The notes below the pieces were generated by a model. That model made no database searches. It was not told the origin of the DNA and saw only the letters and a program-made list of their open reading frames with translations. Of a stretch of 64,000 nt of DNA, positions 43,066-52,060 are shown piece by piece. A program made the translations under genes and the position numbers. Each line of letters opens with the position of its first letter. Positions within the stretch are counted from its first letter, which is position 1. Origin of the DNA: Chryseobacterium indoltheticum (GTDB lineage: Bacteria > Bacteroidota > Bacteroidia > Flavobacteriales > Weeksellaceae); assembly GCF_003815915.1 (NCBI RefSeq), contig NZ_CP033929.1, positions 1,364,001 through 1,428,000 of the forward strand, written 5' to 3'.

Positions 43066-44343
43066 TTAGTTGTAAAGCTGTTTTCTGAACCATCTGTCAG
43101 CAAAATTGAAACCAACTTTTAGGTTGACAAAATTCTGGTTGATCAGGTTATTTTTAAGCGTTCCTCTTTTTCCTACTTCTACACCAATTTCAAGGCCACT
43201 CATTCTGGTGATGCTGCTGGTTTTGAAAGGCAACATCACACCTCCCGATATACCAAATTTATTGATGCTGTTTCCAGCGATTTCAAGGCTTCCTTTTTCA
43301 TAGAAAGCTCCATAACGGTAAACAATTCTCGAGAAATAGCTTCTAAAGTTATTGTAGTTTGGCAAATACCAACCTCCGGCAGAAATTCTGTAAGAATCCT
43401 GATAATCAAAAGTATTACCGAAATAGCTTATAGATTCTCCTTTTTTATAATCAATCTGTCCTGAAACAAACCATTCGTTTTCACTACCATATCCTACACC
43501 CACTGATGCCTGAAGGGGCAATAAGTTATTTGAGCTCGTACTTTTCTGGTCAATAATTTTTTCTCCACCTTTGATGTCAACATCACTGTAAAAATAAGTG
43601 CTGTTAATATAATTGGTTGTCATATTGCTGGTATTACCAAATGTAGCAGTTGCACCAATCGTCAATTTGTGGTCATTACGCGTATCTATGCTTTGATAGC
43701 TTGTACCTAATGTAAAGTTGAAGTTTTTTATGCTGTTTTTGGTTTCGTACCCATTGATTAATTCTGCGGTCGAAGTAGAAAATTCATTCAGATCATAAAG
43801 ATTACCAAAGTAATAATTAGCTCTTGCTCCTACAGCAAATTGCGAATTTATCTTGTATGATAATGCTAATTGAGCGGTATTTAATGTACCGCTACCTTTG
43901 AATCTATTTCCATAAACTGTACCATCAAGCTGAGTTTCAGTATGTACAACTTCATAGCTCTTAGAACTGTAAGGCTGATAAAGGAATCCCATTTTTATTT
44001 TTGATGAAATAGGAAAGGCTATGGAAATATTTGATAAATACGTAGAATGTTTTGTAGACTTCGTATTATTATAATCAGTTTTGAAATAATTGTTTTCGTT
44101 AGTAGCTTCAAGCTTAATGCTTGTTAACTCAAAATTGCTGTTATTAGCAGGGTTTCCAAAGTTAAAATTACTGCTGAAATCACTTATAAAAGCAGTTGAG
44201 ATCCCTCCCATTGAGGAAGTTTCAATCGTATTATCATATTTTACATCACCAATTCCATAAGTTGCATAAGGTGAGTTGCTCAAACTTTGCGCGTTAAGGA
44301 AGTACCCAACTGAAATGAATGATAGTACAAAAATTTTTTTCAT
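43066..44343 (-). CDS. outer-membrane beta-barrel protein (FadL/OmpP1-like)
   Basis: 425 residues. The signal peptide ends SVGYFLNAQ. The mature N-terminus SNSPYATYGIGDVKYDNTIE and SSMGGISTAF resemble PorV-like and FadL-like barrel proteins of Bacteroidota. Alternating aromatic strands run to the C-terminus (GFNFADRWFRKQLYN). I see no catalytic residues. It is the first gene of an operon with lptC and anmK, so it may serve in envelope biogenesis; a specific role is not known. Confidence 0.78.
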   Translation of the reverse strand: MKKIFVLSFISVGYFLNAQSLSNSPYATYGIGDVKYDNTIETSSMGGISTAFISDFSSNFNFGNPANNSNFELTSIKLEATNENNYFKTDYNNTKSTKHSTYLSNISIAFPISSKIKMGFLYQPYSSKSYEVVHTETQLDGTVYGNRFKGSGTLNTAQLALSYKINSQFAVGARANYYFGNLYDLNEFSTSTAELINGYETKNSIKNFNFTLGTSYQSIDTRNDHKLTIGATATFGNTSNMTTNYINSTYFYSDVDIKGGEKIIDQKSTSSNNLLPLQASVGVGYGSENEWFVSGQIDYKKGESISYFGNTFDYQDSYRISAGGWYLPNYNNFRSYFSRIVYRYGAFYEKGSLEIAGNSINKFGISGGVMLPFKTSSITRMSGLEIGVEVGKRGTLKNNLINQNFVNLKVGFNFADRWFRKQLYN

Positions 44344-44424
44344 TCTATATTTTTAAAATAATGCGCAAATATCTTAAATATTAATGAATTGTAAAAATTT
44401 ACTGAGGTTAAAGTTTGTTAAGGG

Positions 44425-44520
44425 AGAATTTGTAATGAATTGTCAATGAAAAATTAGCTTTACTGTCAATTTTTTAAAGACATTAAATTAACTATTCACT
44501 TACGAAGCAAAATTGACACT
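44425..44520. repeat. GTGAATTGTCA-family repeat fragment
   Basis: ATGAATTGTCAATG on one side and GAAGCAAAATTGACA on the other are facing pieces of the repeat seen complete at 48968-49250. They lie between the barrel gene and the delta' gene. Confidence 0.4.
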
Positions 44521-44548
44521 TGACTCGCTACCATTTTTAAAAATTCTT

Positions 44549-44556
44549 ATCTTTGA
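44549..44556 (+). promoter_or_regulatory. -7 promoter element of the delta' gene
   Basis: TATCTTTG only three bases before the ATG at 44560. If this is the -7 box the message has no leader. The nearest TTG (44520-44522) is 26 bp away, longer than usual. Confidence 0.45.
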
Positions 44557-44559
44557 AAC

Positions 44560-45678
44560 ATGAATTGGGAAAACATCGCCGGACAAGAAAATCTTAAAAA
44601 ACTTCTACAAGACAGCATTACCGAAAACAGAGTAAGCCACGCCCAGCTCTTTATAGGAAAAGAAGGTTATGGTACAATGCCTTTGGTTTTAGCGTACGCA
44701 AAAGAGATCTTAAAAGGTGAAAATGAGCATGCTGCCTCAAAAGTAGAGCATCTCAATCATTTAGATTTACACTTTAGCTTTCCGGTTTTTACAGATAACA
44801 GAAACTCATTGAGTAAAAATAAATTCGAAGAGTTCAGAGAAATGATTTTAGATTTTCCCTACGCTAGTTTTGATGACTGGACGGCCGTTTTGGAATCTGA
44901 AAACAAACAGTTCTTTATTTCTGCAGACGAAATAGACGAGCAAAATCAAAAATTTGCTCTGAAAAGTTTTGAAGGCGGAACCAAAATTCTCGTTGTTTGG
45001 CGAGCTGACAAAATGAATGTCGCAGCATCCAACAAGTTTCTTAAATTTTTGGAAGAACCACCTGCAAAAACCATTATTCTTTTAACAGCAGAAAGCAGCG
45101 ACGATATTTTACCAACAATTTTATCCAGAACACAGCTTATTGATGTTCCCAGAATAAGTGATGAAGATCTGGAAGTTTATCTGAAAAATAAATTTAATGT
45201 TTCAAGTGAAAAAGGGAAAGAAATTGTGCATCAGTCACAAGGAAACCTCAATGATGCTGTAAAATTTCTAAGTTCGCAAGATAAAAATCCTGAATTTGAA
45301 AAGCTTTTTGTGCAATGGGTTCGTGACGCTTTTATGGTAAAAAAGAAACCTGAATTTCTCAAAAATATTATTATCTGGGCAAAAGAAATTGCAGGCTGGA
45401 ACAGAGAAAAACAAAAGAACTTTCTCAATTATGCCTCAGAAATTTTCAGATTGGCATTGTTGCAAAATTATCAGTCTGAAGAATTGGTGTATAAAAAAAT
45501 TGATGCTAATGGATTCAATTGGGCAGGTTTTTCAAAATTTATTAGTGGTGCAAACATCATCAGTATTCTAGATGAGATCAATACTGCAGATCTGCATCTT
45601 ACGAGAAATGGAAATCCTAAAATCGTCTGGACAGATTTAGGAATCAAACTTTCAAGATATATTCATAAAAATTCGTAA
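44560..45678 (+). CDS. holB: DNA polymerase III subunit delta'
   Basis: 372 residues of the clamp-loader AAA+ family. The N-terminus WENIAGQENLKKLLQDSI and VSHAQLFIGKEGYGTMPL align with the delta' start, but the P-loop is degenerate (no GKT/S) and the zinc cysteines are absent. Both features are tolerated in delta', which is not an ATPase. Later motifs include VVWRADKMNVAASNKFLKFL followed by EEPPAKTIILLTAE, and ILSRTQLIDV in place of the usual SRC. The protein helps load the sliding clamp at the replication fork. It stands alone on its transcript. Confidence 0.9.
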   Translation: MNWENIAGQENLKKLLQDSITENRVSHAQLFIGKEGYGTMPLVLAYAKEILKGENEHAASKVEHLNHLDLHFSFPVFTDNRNSLSKNKFEEFREMILDFPYASFDDWTAVLESENKQFFISADEIDEQNQKFALKSFEGGTKILVVWRADKMNVAASNKFLKFLEEPPAKTIILLTAESSDDILPTILSRTQLIDVPRISDEDLEVYLKNKFNVSSEKGKEIVHQSQGNLNDAVKFLSSQDKNPEFEKLFVQWVRDAFMVKKKPEFLKNIIIWAKEIAGWNREKQKNFLNYASEIFRLALLQNYQSEELVYKKIDANGFNWAGFSKFISGANIISILDEINTADLHLTRNGNPKIVWTDLGIKLSRYIHKNS

Positions 45679-45843
45679 GAAACTCTGGCAATTAGTTGGA
45701 GTTATAGCATTTATTTTCTGGAAAAATCTAATAATTACACCATCAATAATATTAATCTAATTTATAAATAAAGTTTAAGTCACTGATTGTTAGTTATTTA
45801 AAAATATATAAATTAACTAATCATTAAATTTAAATTAAAAACC

Positions 45844-45859
45844 AATCAATCGTTTGATT
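45844..45859. promoter_or_regulatory. palindromic operator overlapping the tetR promoter
   Basis: AATCAATCGTTTGATT is a 16-bp palindrome with one mismatched central pair. Its right arm covers the -33 TTG (45854-45856), so a bound repressor would block the polymerase. It is the size expected for a TetR-family dimer site. Confidence 0.55.
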
Positions 45860-45884
45860 TTTCGGAAATCTGTTGTAAATTTGC
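45854..45884 (+). promoter_or_regulatory. promoter of the tetR-efflux operon
   Basis: TTG at 45854-45856 and TAAATTTG at 45877-45884, with 20 bp between them. The ATG follows at 45909. Confidence 0.7.
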
Positions 45885-45908
45885 TCCCTGAAAAAACGAG
45901 AGTATAAA

Positions 45909-46535
45909 ATGATTTCAAAAGAAGAAAATATATTATTTGCAGCAGAGAAATTATTTGCAGAAAATGGTTTTCAGGGTACCTCAACCAGAGAGATCTCTAA
46001 AGCTGCCAATGTAAATATTTCTATGATTTCTTATTATTTCGGTTCTAAAGAAAAACTTTACGAGAAACTGGTCGAGTATAGAATGCAGGAAGGACAGTTT
46101 TTCTCAAAAGACATTTTAGAAAGAACAGATATTGACGAATGGGAAAAAATCCAAAAAATTGTTGATCAGTTTGCAGGAAGAGTAAGACATAATAAATGCT
46201 TTTACAGAATTATGCAGAGAGAACAGCTTTATACAGAAAACCCTCAGATTGTACAGTTTTTGAAGGAAACCAAAATGAGCTTTATTTCCATGTATTCTAA
46301 AATTCTGGAAAGCGGAATTCAAAAAGGAATTTTCACTAAAAATCCACCCATTTATTTACTGCATTCTACCGTAAGCGGAACGTTATTTTATGCGTCCAAT
46401 GCTAAAGAAATGTATAAAGAATTTCTTAATAATACAGAAGACGAAGAAGCTTTTGAAGAAAAATATTATTCGGAACTCAACAAACATATAAAACATATTT
46501 TAAAAGACCTTTTAGGTTATGAAGAGAATAAATAA
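45909..46535 (+). CDS. TetR/AcrR-family transcriptional regulator
   Basis: 208 residues. The N-terminal DNA-binding domain has FAENGFQGTSTREISKAANV followed by NISMISYYFGSKEKLYEKLV (HTH at about residues 22-45). The C-terminal ligand and dimer domain is helical. It is the first gene of an operon with outer-membrane, periplasmic and inner-membrane efflux components, and an operator-like palindrome overlaps its promoter. It is therefore expected to repress its own operon and be released by the exported drug; the inducer is unknown. Its end overlaps the TolC-type gene by 17 bp. Confidence 0.92.
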   Translation: MISKEENILFAAEKLFAENGFQGTSTREISKAANVNISMISYYFGSKEKLYEKLVEYRMQEGQFFSKDILERTDIDEWEKIQKIVDQFAGRVRHNKCFYRIMQREQLYTENPQIVQFLKETKMSFISMYSKILESGIQKGIFTKNPPIYLLHSTVSGTLFYASNAKEMYKEFLNNTEDEEAFEEKYYSELNKHIKHILKDLLGYEENK

Positions 46536-47832
46536 CTCAGTTATTGTACTCTCCCTTTTTGCAGGGATGATGTACACCCACGCTCAGGAGAAAAAACAGC
46601 TCAGCCTCGATGAAGCCGTGCAGTTGGGAATCCAGAACAGCAAAAGTTTAAAAATAGATGCTGCCAAAATAGAAGAAGCAACAGCCGATCTTTTGGAAGC
46701 AAAAAACAGACAGCTCCCGGAATTGAAAGTTTCTGCAAGTTATTTGTATCTGCCGTTAAAGCCCAATGTTGATATCAGACTTCCGGGTGTTTCCGGTGCG
46801 GGCGGCCCAGAAGTACATCAGGTAGCTTTTGGCTCGGCGAATCTGAGTGTTCCGATCTACAGCGGTGGAAGAATAAAATATGGTATTCAGTCTGCGAAAT
46901 ATTTGGTAGAAGCATCAAAATTGAGCACCGAAAATGATAAAGTTGCCATTGCATACAATGTGGCTCAGGCTTATAACAATTTGTTTAAAGCCAATCAGTC
47001 TATTAAAGTTTTGGAAGAAAACCTTACCGCTTCTCAAAAAAGAGATGAAACTTTTCTAAAGCTTGAAAATAACGGAGTGATTGCTAGAAACGACCGTTTA
47101 AAAGCAAACCTTCAGACTTCAAACATCGAATTGCAGTTATTGGAAGCTAAAAACAACTACAATATTGCCAATATCAATATGGATCTGTTGCTTGGTCTTC
47201 CTGAAACTACAGAAATTGAAGTTGATCAAAACTATATTGATGAATCTGATGATGTAAAACCAGTTGATTTTTATCTGAATGAAGCAAGAGAGAATCGTAA
47301 AGATTTACAGGCTCTGGATCAGCAGAGAAAAGCAGCAGAGTTGGGAACGAAATCTGCAAAAGCTGAAAACCTTCCTTCAATTGCATTTACAGGCGGATAT
47401 GTAGCGGCAGATATTCCAAAATTTTTAACAATTTATAATGCTGTTAATGTTGGGGTGGGAGTTTCTTATAACCTGTCGAATCTCTGGAAAGAAAATTCTT
47501 CTTTAAAACAGTCTAAAGCCAGAGAGATGCAGCTGTCTGCAACTAATGAATTATTGAATGATAACATTAAACTAGACGTAAATAGAGAATATCAGAATTC
47601 AGATTATTCTAAAAAAAGAATTGCTGTTTTCGAAAAAGCAGCCGTTCAGGCAAATGAAAACTACAGAATTACAAAAAACAAGTATGATAACGGTCTTGCA
47701 ACCATGACGGAACTTTTGGATGCTGATGCTGCTCAGATTGCCGCAAATGTAAGTGTTATCAATGCGAAAGCAGATGCAGCCCTGGCTTACAGAAAACTAT
47801 TGCAGACTACAGGAACTTTAACAATCAAATAA
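46519..47832 (+). CDS. TolC-family outer membrane efflux protein
   Basis: 437 residues. The signal peptide ends AGMMYTHAQ. Two TolC/OEP repeats follow, each with long coiled-coil helices: QLSLDEAVQLGIQNSKSLKI near the start of the first, and AQAYNNLFKANQSIKVLEEN in the middle. The C-terminal half ends with NGLATMTELLDADAAQ and a run of alanine-rich helix. It forms the trimeric outer-membrane duct for the pump. It starts within the tetR gene, so translation is coupled. Confidence 0.93.
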   Translation: MKRINNSVIVLSLFAGMMYTHAQEKKQLSLDEAVQLGIQNSKSLKIDAAKIEEATADLLEAKNRQLPELKVSASYLYLPLKPNVDIRLPGVSGAGGPEVHQVAFGSANLSVPIYSGGRIKYGIQSAKYLVEASKLSTENDKVAIAYNVAQAYNNLFKANQSIKVLEENLTASQKRDETFLKLENNGVIARNDRLKANLQTSNIELQLLEAKNNYNIANINMDLLLGLPETTEIEVDQNYIDESDDVKPVDFYLNEARENRKDLQALDQQRKAAELGTKSAKAENLPSIAFTGGYVAADIPKFLTIYNAVNVGVGVSYNLSNLWKENSSLKQSKAREMQLSATNELLNDNIKLDVNREYQNSDYSKKRIAVFEKAAVQANENYRITKNKYDNGLATMTELLDADAAQIAANVSVINAKADAALAYRKLLQTTGTLTIK

Positions 47833-47853
47833 AAACAAGAACAAATATCCAAA

Positions 47854-48957
47854 ATGGAAAATAACAATACTCAAGCAACTGAACCAAAAAAGAAAAAAAG
47901 TTTAGTTTTCCCGATCATTTTAGCGGTAATCATTGTCGTAGGCGGGATTTATGGATATAGAACCTATTCTTACGGGCAAGTGCACGAAGAAACCGATGAT
48001 GCTCAAATTGCTTCTAACATGAACCCTGTGATTTCTAAAATTTCAGGATATGTAGCCGAGGTGAGAGTGAAAGACAATCAATTTGTAAAAAAAGGTGATA
48101 CACTGGTTATTTTAGATAATAAAGATCAGAAAATGGCGTTGGAGCAAGCTCAGGCAGCTTTGTCAACGGCGAAAAGCAATATTTCGTCAGCGCAGTCTTC
48201 TACCAATGCAACATCAAAAAACATAAGCAGTTCACAAGCGGCTGTAGCAACAGCAAATGCACAGATAGAAGCTGCAAAAGTAAACGTTTGGAAAACAGGG
48301 CAGGACTTGAAAAGATATTCAGTTCTTGTAAAAGATCATTCAATTACAGAACAGCAGTACGAACAGGCTTTAGCGGCAAAACAATCTGCCGATAAGCAGT
48401 TACAGGTTTTAGTTGACACAAGAAACCAGATCGCACAACAGACAGGAATTGCATCTTCACAAACAGAAGCAAGCTCACAACAGATTTCAGTGGCCGGTTC
48501 GGTAGCAAAACAGAGAGAAGTTGATGTAGAAAGCGCAAAATTAAATCTTTCTTATACTATTATTGTTGCTCCGGAAGATGGTTTTGTTGGGAAAGTTCCT
48601 ATTCAGAAAGGTCAGTTTTTACAGGCAGGTGCACAGTTATTTAGCTTGGTTAAAAATGATCAAAAATGGGTAATTGCAAACTTTAAAGAAACTCAGGTTG
48701 CCAAAATGGTTGAAGGACAAAAAGTGAAAATAGAAATTGATGCTTTTCCTGATACAGAATTTGAAGGAGTCGTAAGCTCATTCTCTCCTGCGACAGGTTC
48801 TACATTCTCAATTTTGCCTCCGGATAATGCTAGCGGAAACTTTGTAAAAGTAGTACAGAGACTTCCTATAAAAATCGATTTTGTAAATCTTGATCCGAAA
48901 ATTGCAAAAAGATTAAGAACAGGAATGAATGTGAAAGCAGAAGTTTCTTTAAAATAA
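47854..48957 (+). CDS. HlyD/EmrA-family membrane fusion protein
   Basis: 367 residues, anchored by one helix (LVFPIILAVIIVVGGIYGY, residues 17-35). The EmrA-like core begins EETDDAQIASNMNPVISKIS, with the lipoyl half-motif GYVAEVRVKDNQFVKKGDTL. A long alanine/serine/glutamine-rich coiled-coil hairpin runs over about residues 95-215. The second lipoyl half, VAPEDGFVGKVPIQKGQFLQ, and a beta-barrel with FSPATGSTFSILPPDNASGN follow. It connects the inner-membrane transporter with the TolC duct. The next gene is unusually far downstream (387 bp) because of inserted repeats. Confidence 0.94.
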   Translation: MENNNTQATEPKKKKSLVFPIILAVIIVVGGIYGYRTYSYGQVHEETDDAQIASNMNPVISKISGYVAEVRVKDNQFVKKGDTLVILDNKDQKMALEQAQAALSTAKSNISSAQSSTNATSKNISSSQAAVATANAQIEAAKVNVWKTGQDLKRYSVLVKDHSITEQQYEQALAAKQSADKQLQVLVDTRNQIAQQTGIASSQTEASSQQISVAGSVAKQREVDVESAKLNLSYTIIVAPEDGFVGKVPIQKGQFLQAGAQLFSLVKNDQKWVIANFKETQVAKMVEGQKVKIEIDAFPDTEFEGVVSSFSPATGSTFSILPPDNASGNFVKVVQRLPIKIDFVNLDPKIAKRLRTGMNVKAEVSLK

Positions 48958-48967
48958 TATTGAAAAA

Positions 48968-49250
48968 GTTAGTTAAGTGAATTGTCAATTTTGTGGAAGC
49001 AAATCAATTGTGAATGGAAATGCAGCTGAAGATTGATAACAATGTTGATAGGTATTGACAATTCATTTTTTATAAAAAATATATAAGTGAATTGTCAGTT
49101 TGCTGAGGCGAGTCAATTGGGAATGTTGAGGAATTAGATGCAGGAGATGGTTGATGAGGATTATGGCAATGATTGATGACAGATTGGAAATGAAGTAGTA
49201 AAATTGACAACGATGTTGATTGATTATTGACAATTCACTTTTTATAATTC
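48968..49250. repeat. two tandem palindromic elements inside the efflux operon
   Basis: Each unit (about 48975-49080 and 49086-49250) opens with AAGTGAATTGTCA and closes with TGACAATTCA(C/T)TTTTTATAA, its inverted match. Related internal words recur: GTCAATTG near the front and ATGTTGAT near the end. The 387-bp gap has no ORF. Family fragments occur at 22111, 30820 and 44425. Confidence 0.65.
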
Positions 49251-49344
49251 TTAAAGATGAGGAACAATGATTTTAAGCTTAAAAATGTTTTATTCTTAGC
49301 CTAAATCTTTACCTCAACCTTCTTTAAAACACATTAAAAAATCA

Positions 49345-50922
49345 ATGCAAGATTCATTAGTAGAATATGGAGCCCGAAGAGTAATCATTACGATTACAGC
49401 GATTCTTTGTGCTTTGCTTGAAATTGTGGATTCCACGATTGTAAATGTTGCCCTCAACGAAATGAAGGGAAACATGGGTGCCACACTTTCTGAAGTGGGT
49501 TGGGTAATCACAGCATATGCGATTGGTAACGTTATCGTAGTACCAATGACAAGCTGGCTTTCGCAGCAATTCGGAAGAAGGAACTATTTTGCAGCTTCCA
49601 TTATTATATTTACGATTTTCTCATTTTTATGCGGAAATGCCGATAATATCTGGGAACTGGTATTTTTCAGATTGTGTCAGGGAATTGGTGGTGGAGCGTT
49701 GCTCGTAACCTCACAAACCATTATTACCGAATCTTATCCGGTTGAAAAACGTAGTATGGCGCAAGCAATTTATGGTTTGGGAGTAATTATTGGTCCAACT
49801 TTAGGTCCGCCTTTGGGAGGTTATATTGTTGATAATTACAGCTGGCCGTATATTTTTTACATCAATATTCCAATTGGTATTGCAGCAACGTTAATGACTT
49901 TACAGTTTGTGAAAAGTCCGAAATTTTCTGAAAAACGTAAAGCTTCAGATGTCGATTGGCTTGGAATTATGTTGTTGGCATTAACAGTAGGTTCTTTACA
50001 GTTTATTCTGGAAAGAGGTCATGAAGAAGACTGGTTTGAAAGCGGGATGATCGTAACCTTCACGACGACAGCTGTTTTAGGATTTATATTATTCCTTTGG
50101 CGGGAGCTCACCTTTAAATATCCAATTGTGGAACTCCGGGTTTTAAAGAACGGAAACCTGAGGATCGGAACCGTTATGTCCTTTGTTTTAGGTTTCGGTT
50201 TGTACGGTTCAACGTTTATCGTTCCTTTATATACACAGAGTATTTTGGGTTGGACGGCACTTCAGTCAGGAGCATTAATGATTCCTGCAGCTTTAACGAC
50301 AGCTTTCATGATGCCTATTATTGGAAGATTACTTTCAAAAGGGGCAAAACAGCAGATTCTGGTTTCCTTGGGATTATTTATATTCTTTGTTTACAGTTTC
50401 TGGGGTTACAAAATTCTGACACCCGATACCAGTAAAGAAGCCTTTTTCTGGATGCTGATTGTGCGAGGAATGGGACTCGGTCTATTGTTTATTCCGATTA
50501 CATCTTTGTCATTAAGCACATTAAAAGGTCAGGAAATCGGACAGGGAGCAGCTTTTACAGGAATGATGAGACAGCTTGGCGGTTCTTTCGGGATTGCAGC
50601 GATTACCACATTTATTGCCAACGCCAGTCAGAAATACAGGGTAAATTTAATATCTCATCTCGACAGTGACAACTTTGATGTTCAGCAGCGATTGGCCGGC
50701 TTAAAAGCTAATTTTATAGCAAAAGGAATGACCCCTGATGCAGCAATGAATGCAGCTTACAAGGTTTTAGATATGACCGTTACCAAACAGGCAACCGTTT
50801 TATCTTATATGGATGTTTTCCTTTATCTGGGTATAGCGTTCCTGATATGTATTCCGTTTATCCTATTTATTAGAGAGCGGAAAAGCAAAGAAAAAATAGA
50901 TCTGAGTGAAGCAATGCACTAA
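49345..50922 (+). CDS. DHA2-family (EmrB/QacA) multidrug efflux MFS transporter
   Basis: 525 residues and 14 predicted helices. DHA2 signatures: VDSTIVNVALNEMKGNMGAT continuing to VGWVITAYAIGNVIVVPM in the first helices, then the loop GRRNYFAAS, the RLCQGIGGGALL segment and the antiporter motif C ALGVIIGPTLGPPLGGYI-like stretch (YGLGVIIGPTLGPPLGGYIV). It pumps drugs out in exchange for protons, feeding the HlyD and TolC proteins encoded upstream. It is the last gene of the operon. Confidence 0.95.
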   Translation: MQDSLVEYGARRVIITITAILCALLEIVDSTIVNVALNEMKGNMGATLSEVGWVITAYAIGNVIVVPMTSWLSQQFGRRNYFAASIIIFTIFSFLCGNADNIWELVFFRLCQGIGGGALLVTSQTIITESYPVEKRSMAQAIYGLGVIIGPTLGPPLGGYIVDNYSWPYIFYINIPIGIAATLMTLQFVKSPKFSEKRKASDVDWLGIMLLALTVGSLQFILERGHEEDWFESGMIVTFTTTAVLGFILFLWRELTFKYPIVELRVLKNGNLRIGTVMSFVLGFGLYGSTFIVPLYTQSILGWTALQSGALMIPAALTTAFMMPIIGRLLSKGAKQQILVSLGLFIFFVYSFWGYKILTPDTSKEAFFWMLIVRGMGLGLLFIPITSLSLSTLKGQEIGQGAAFTGMMRQLGGSFGIAAITTFIANASQKYRVNLISHLDSDNFDVQQRLAGLKANFIAKGMTPDAAMNAAYKVLDMTVTKQATVLSYMDVFLYLGIAFLICIPFILFIRERKSKEKIDLSEAMH

Positions 50923-50932
50923 AATGTATTAA

Positions 50933-50966
50933 AAAGAGATTGTCTTAAAAGGCAGTCTCTTTTTTA
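50933..50966 (+). terminator. intrinsic terminator of the efflux operon
   Basis: AAAGAGATTGTC / GGCAGTCTCTTT with two G-T pairs around TTAAAA, then a T-run. Confidence 0.85.
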
Positions 50967-51027
50967 TTTAAGCTAATTAAGCATTTAAAAAGTAAGCTAG
51001 GCTTTGTATCAATTGACGGAGCTTTTG

Positions 51028-51310
51028 TTATTTATAATATTCAATTTCTTTTACCCATTTATATGATCTTTTCCGGTCACGTTTTTAATGATTTCCGTCC
51101 AGTTTTTTTGTTTGTCGAATTTATATTTGAATATGGCTATGGTGGTTTCAAATCATTTTTATTTTTTCCCCAAGTATGTACATTTACTTCAATGGTTGTA
51201 GATTTACCCTTAATATCGACAAAGCCGCCATTACTTAGGGTTTCGTTTTCCTGTTGCGTAAGATTATAAATAACCAGAAGCTCTCTGTACCTTAGCACAA
51301 GGTTTTCCAG
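51028..51310 (-). pseudogene. composite, frameshifted remnant at the end of the accessory locus
   Basis: Read on the minus strand it opens LENLVLRYRELLVIYNLTQQ, which matches residues of the lipoprotein at 54445 (LENLVL...TYRELLFTYSLT) with a seven-residue deletion. It continues through HTWGKNKND, shifts frame, reads AIFKYKFDKQKNWTEIIKNV, shifts once more and ends KWVKEIEYYK and stop. The last part resembles the C-terminus of flavobacterial YD-type secreted proteins. There is no start, and it is fused at 51310 to a copy of another gene's tail. Decayed. Confidence 0.55.
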
Positions 51311-51632
51311 CGTAAAGACCGCTTACCTGCTCTTCGTGAAAATATTTCTTTCCATGATATGAATAAAAACTGCCTCGAATGAGGCAGCGTAACTTTATGG
51401 GACTTTTGTCATTATAATATTATTAGGAATACTAAAGGTTGGCAGCCCATTGTATGCAGGGTTTTTATATTCTCCCCCTATACTTTGGCGTAAGCTCAAA
51501 CTAAATTTTATTTTAGGTGGTTCGGATAAATTTAAAGGTAATCTCTCAATGGTACATGAAGGATGAAAATAGTCTCCTCCCTGTCTGAGTACTCCCAGTT
51601 TTAGTATGTGATCAAGTGGCAATTTTTTATCT
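51311..51632. repeat. direct repeat, copy 1 (second copy at 52156-52477)
   Basis: About 320 bp are nearly identical to 52156-52477 at a constant offset of 845 bp. They cover a scrap of the truncated cassette's 3' coding end, a terminator and the C-terminal third of a secreted-protein gene. I found one mismatch in the non-coding part. Confidence 0.85.
51370..51387 (-). terminator. terminator of secreted-protein copy 1
   Basis: CTGCCTC / GAGGCAG around GAAT with T-run on the minus strand, 8 bp past the stop. Duplicated exactly at 52215-52232. Confidence 0.85.
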
Positions 51633-52060
51633 ACGGTTACTCTGCCGTAATCTGTCATATATCCTTCTAATTTTAAATTATCAGAAGCGCTTAATGTGGG
51701 CTTGTTTTTTATGGGTGATTCGAAAACAAGATTGCCATTAGTAAACTTCTTATATCTTAAAACAATACCATCTTCATACAGATTTAATTTTATATTTGGT
51801 GAGACATTATGGTATTTGATAATTTTAGTTAAAATGATTTGAAATTTTTCATTCCCATTGATATATTCCCAAGTCCCAGTAAAACTGTCTAAATAATTAT
51901 TAACATCCTTATAATAATATTGGCCACTGCTTAAAAAATCATCAGGTAATGGACCATTATTTTCTCCCCACACTAATACTGTCTGACTTTTTATCATGGT
52001 TGTTACCAGCAAGATATTCAGCATTATAACTATTTTTGTATATATATATTGTATTTTCAT
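51395..52060 (-). CDS. small secreted protein, mosaic copy 1 (resembles DUF6705-type)
   Basis: 221 residues from the ATG at 52060 (MKIQYIY); a longer frame from 52105 runs back through the tail of the neighbouring cassette. A signal sequence ends around VTTMIKSQ. The mature part has YYKDVNNYLDSFTGTWEYIN, GNEKFQIILTKI and LRYKKFTNGNLVFESP, recalling from memory the Chryseobacterium DUF6705 family; I could not verify this. The last ~80 residues are almost identical to copy 2, whereas the first ~60 differ strongly. It may be a cognate partner of the neighbouring lipoprotein cassettes. Confidence 0.7.
   Translation of the reverse strand: MKIQYIYTKIVIMLNILLVTTMIKSQTVLVWGENNGPLPDDFLSSGQYYYKDVNNYLDSFTGTWEYINGNEKFQIILTKIIKYHNVSPNIKLNLYEDGIVLRYKKFTNGNLVFESPIKNKPTLSASDNLKLEGYMTDYGRVTVDKKLPLDHILKLGVLRQGGDYFHPSCTIERLPLNLSEPPKIKFSLSLRQSIGGEYKNPAYNGLPTFSIPNNIIMTKVP

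Noticed and set aside
44560..45678. Degenerate P-loop of the delta' subunit as a sign of a broken gene
   Set aside because: Delta' subunits generally lack ATPase activity and many lack a functional Walker A; the frame is intact and full length.
51063..51269. Plus-strand ORF over the remnant region
   Set aside because: It has no similarity to anything I know, and the minus strand shows clear remnants of neighbouring genes.
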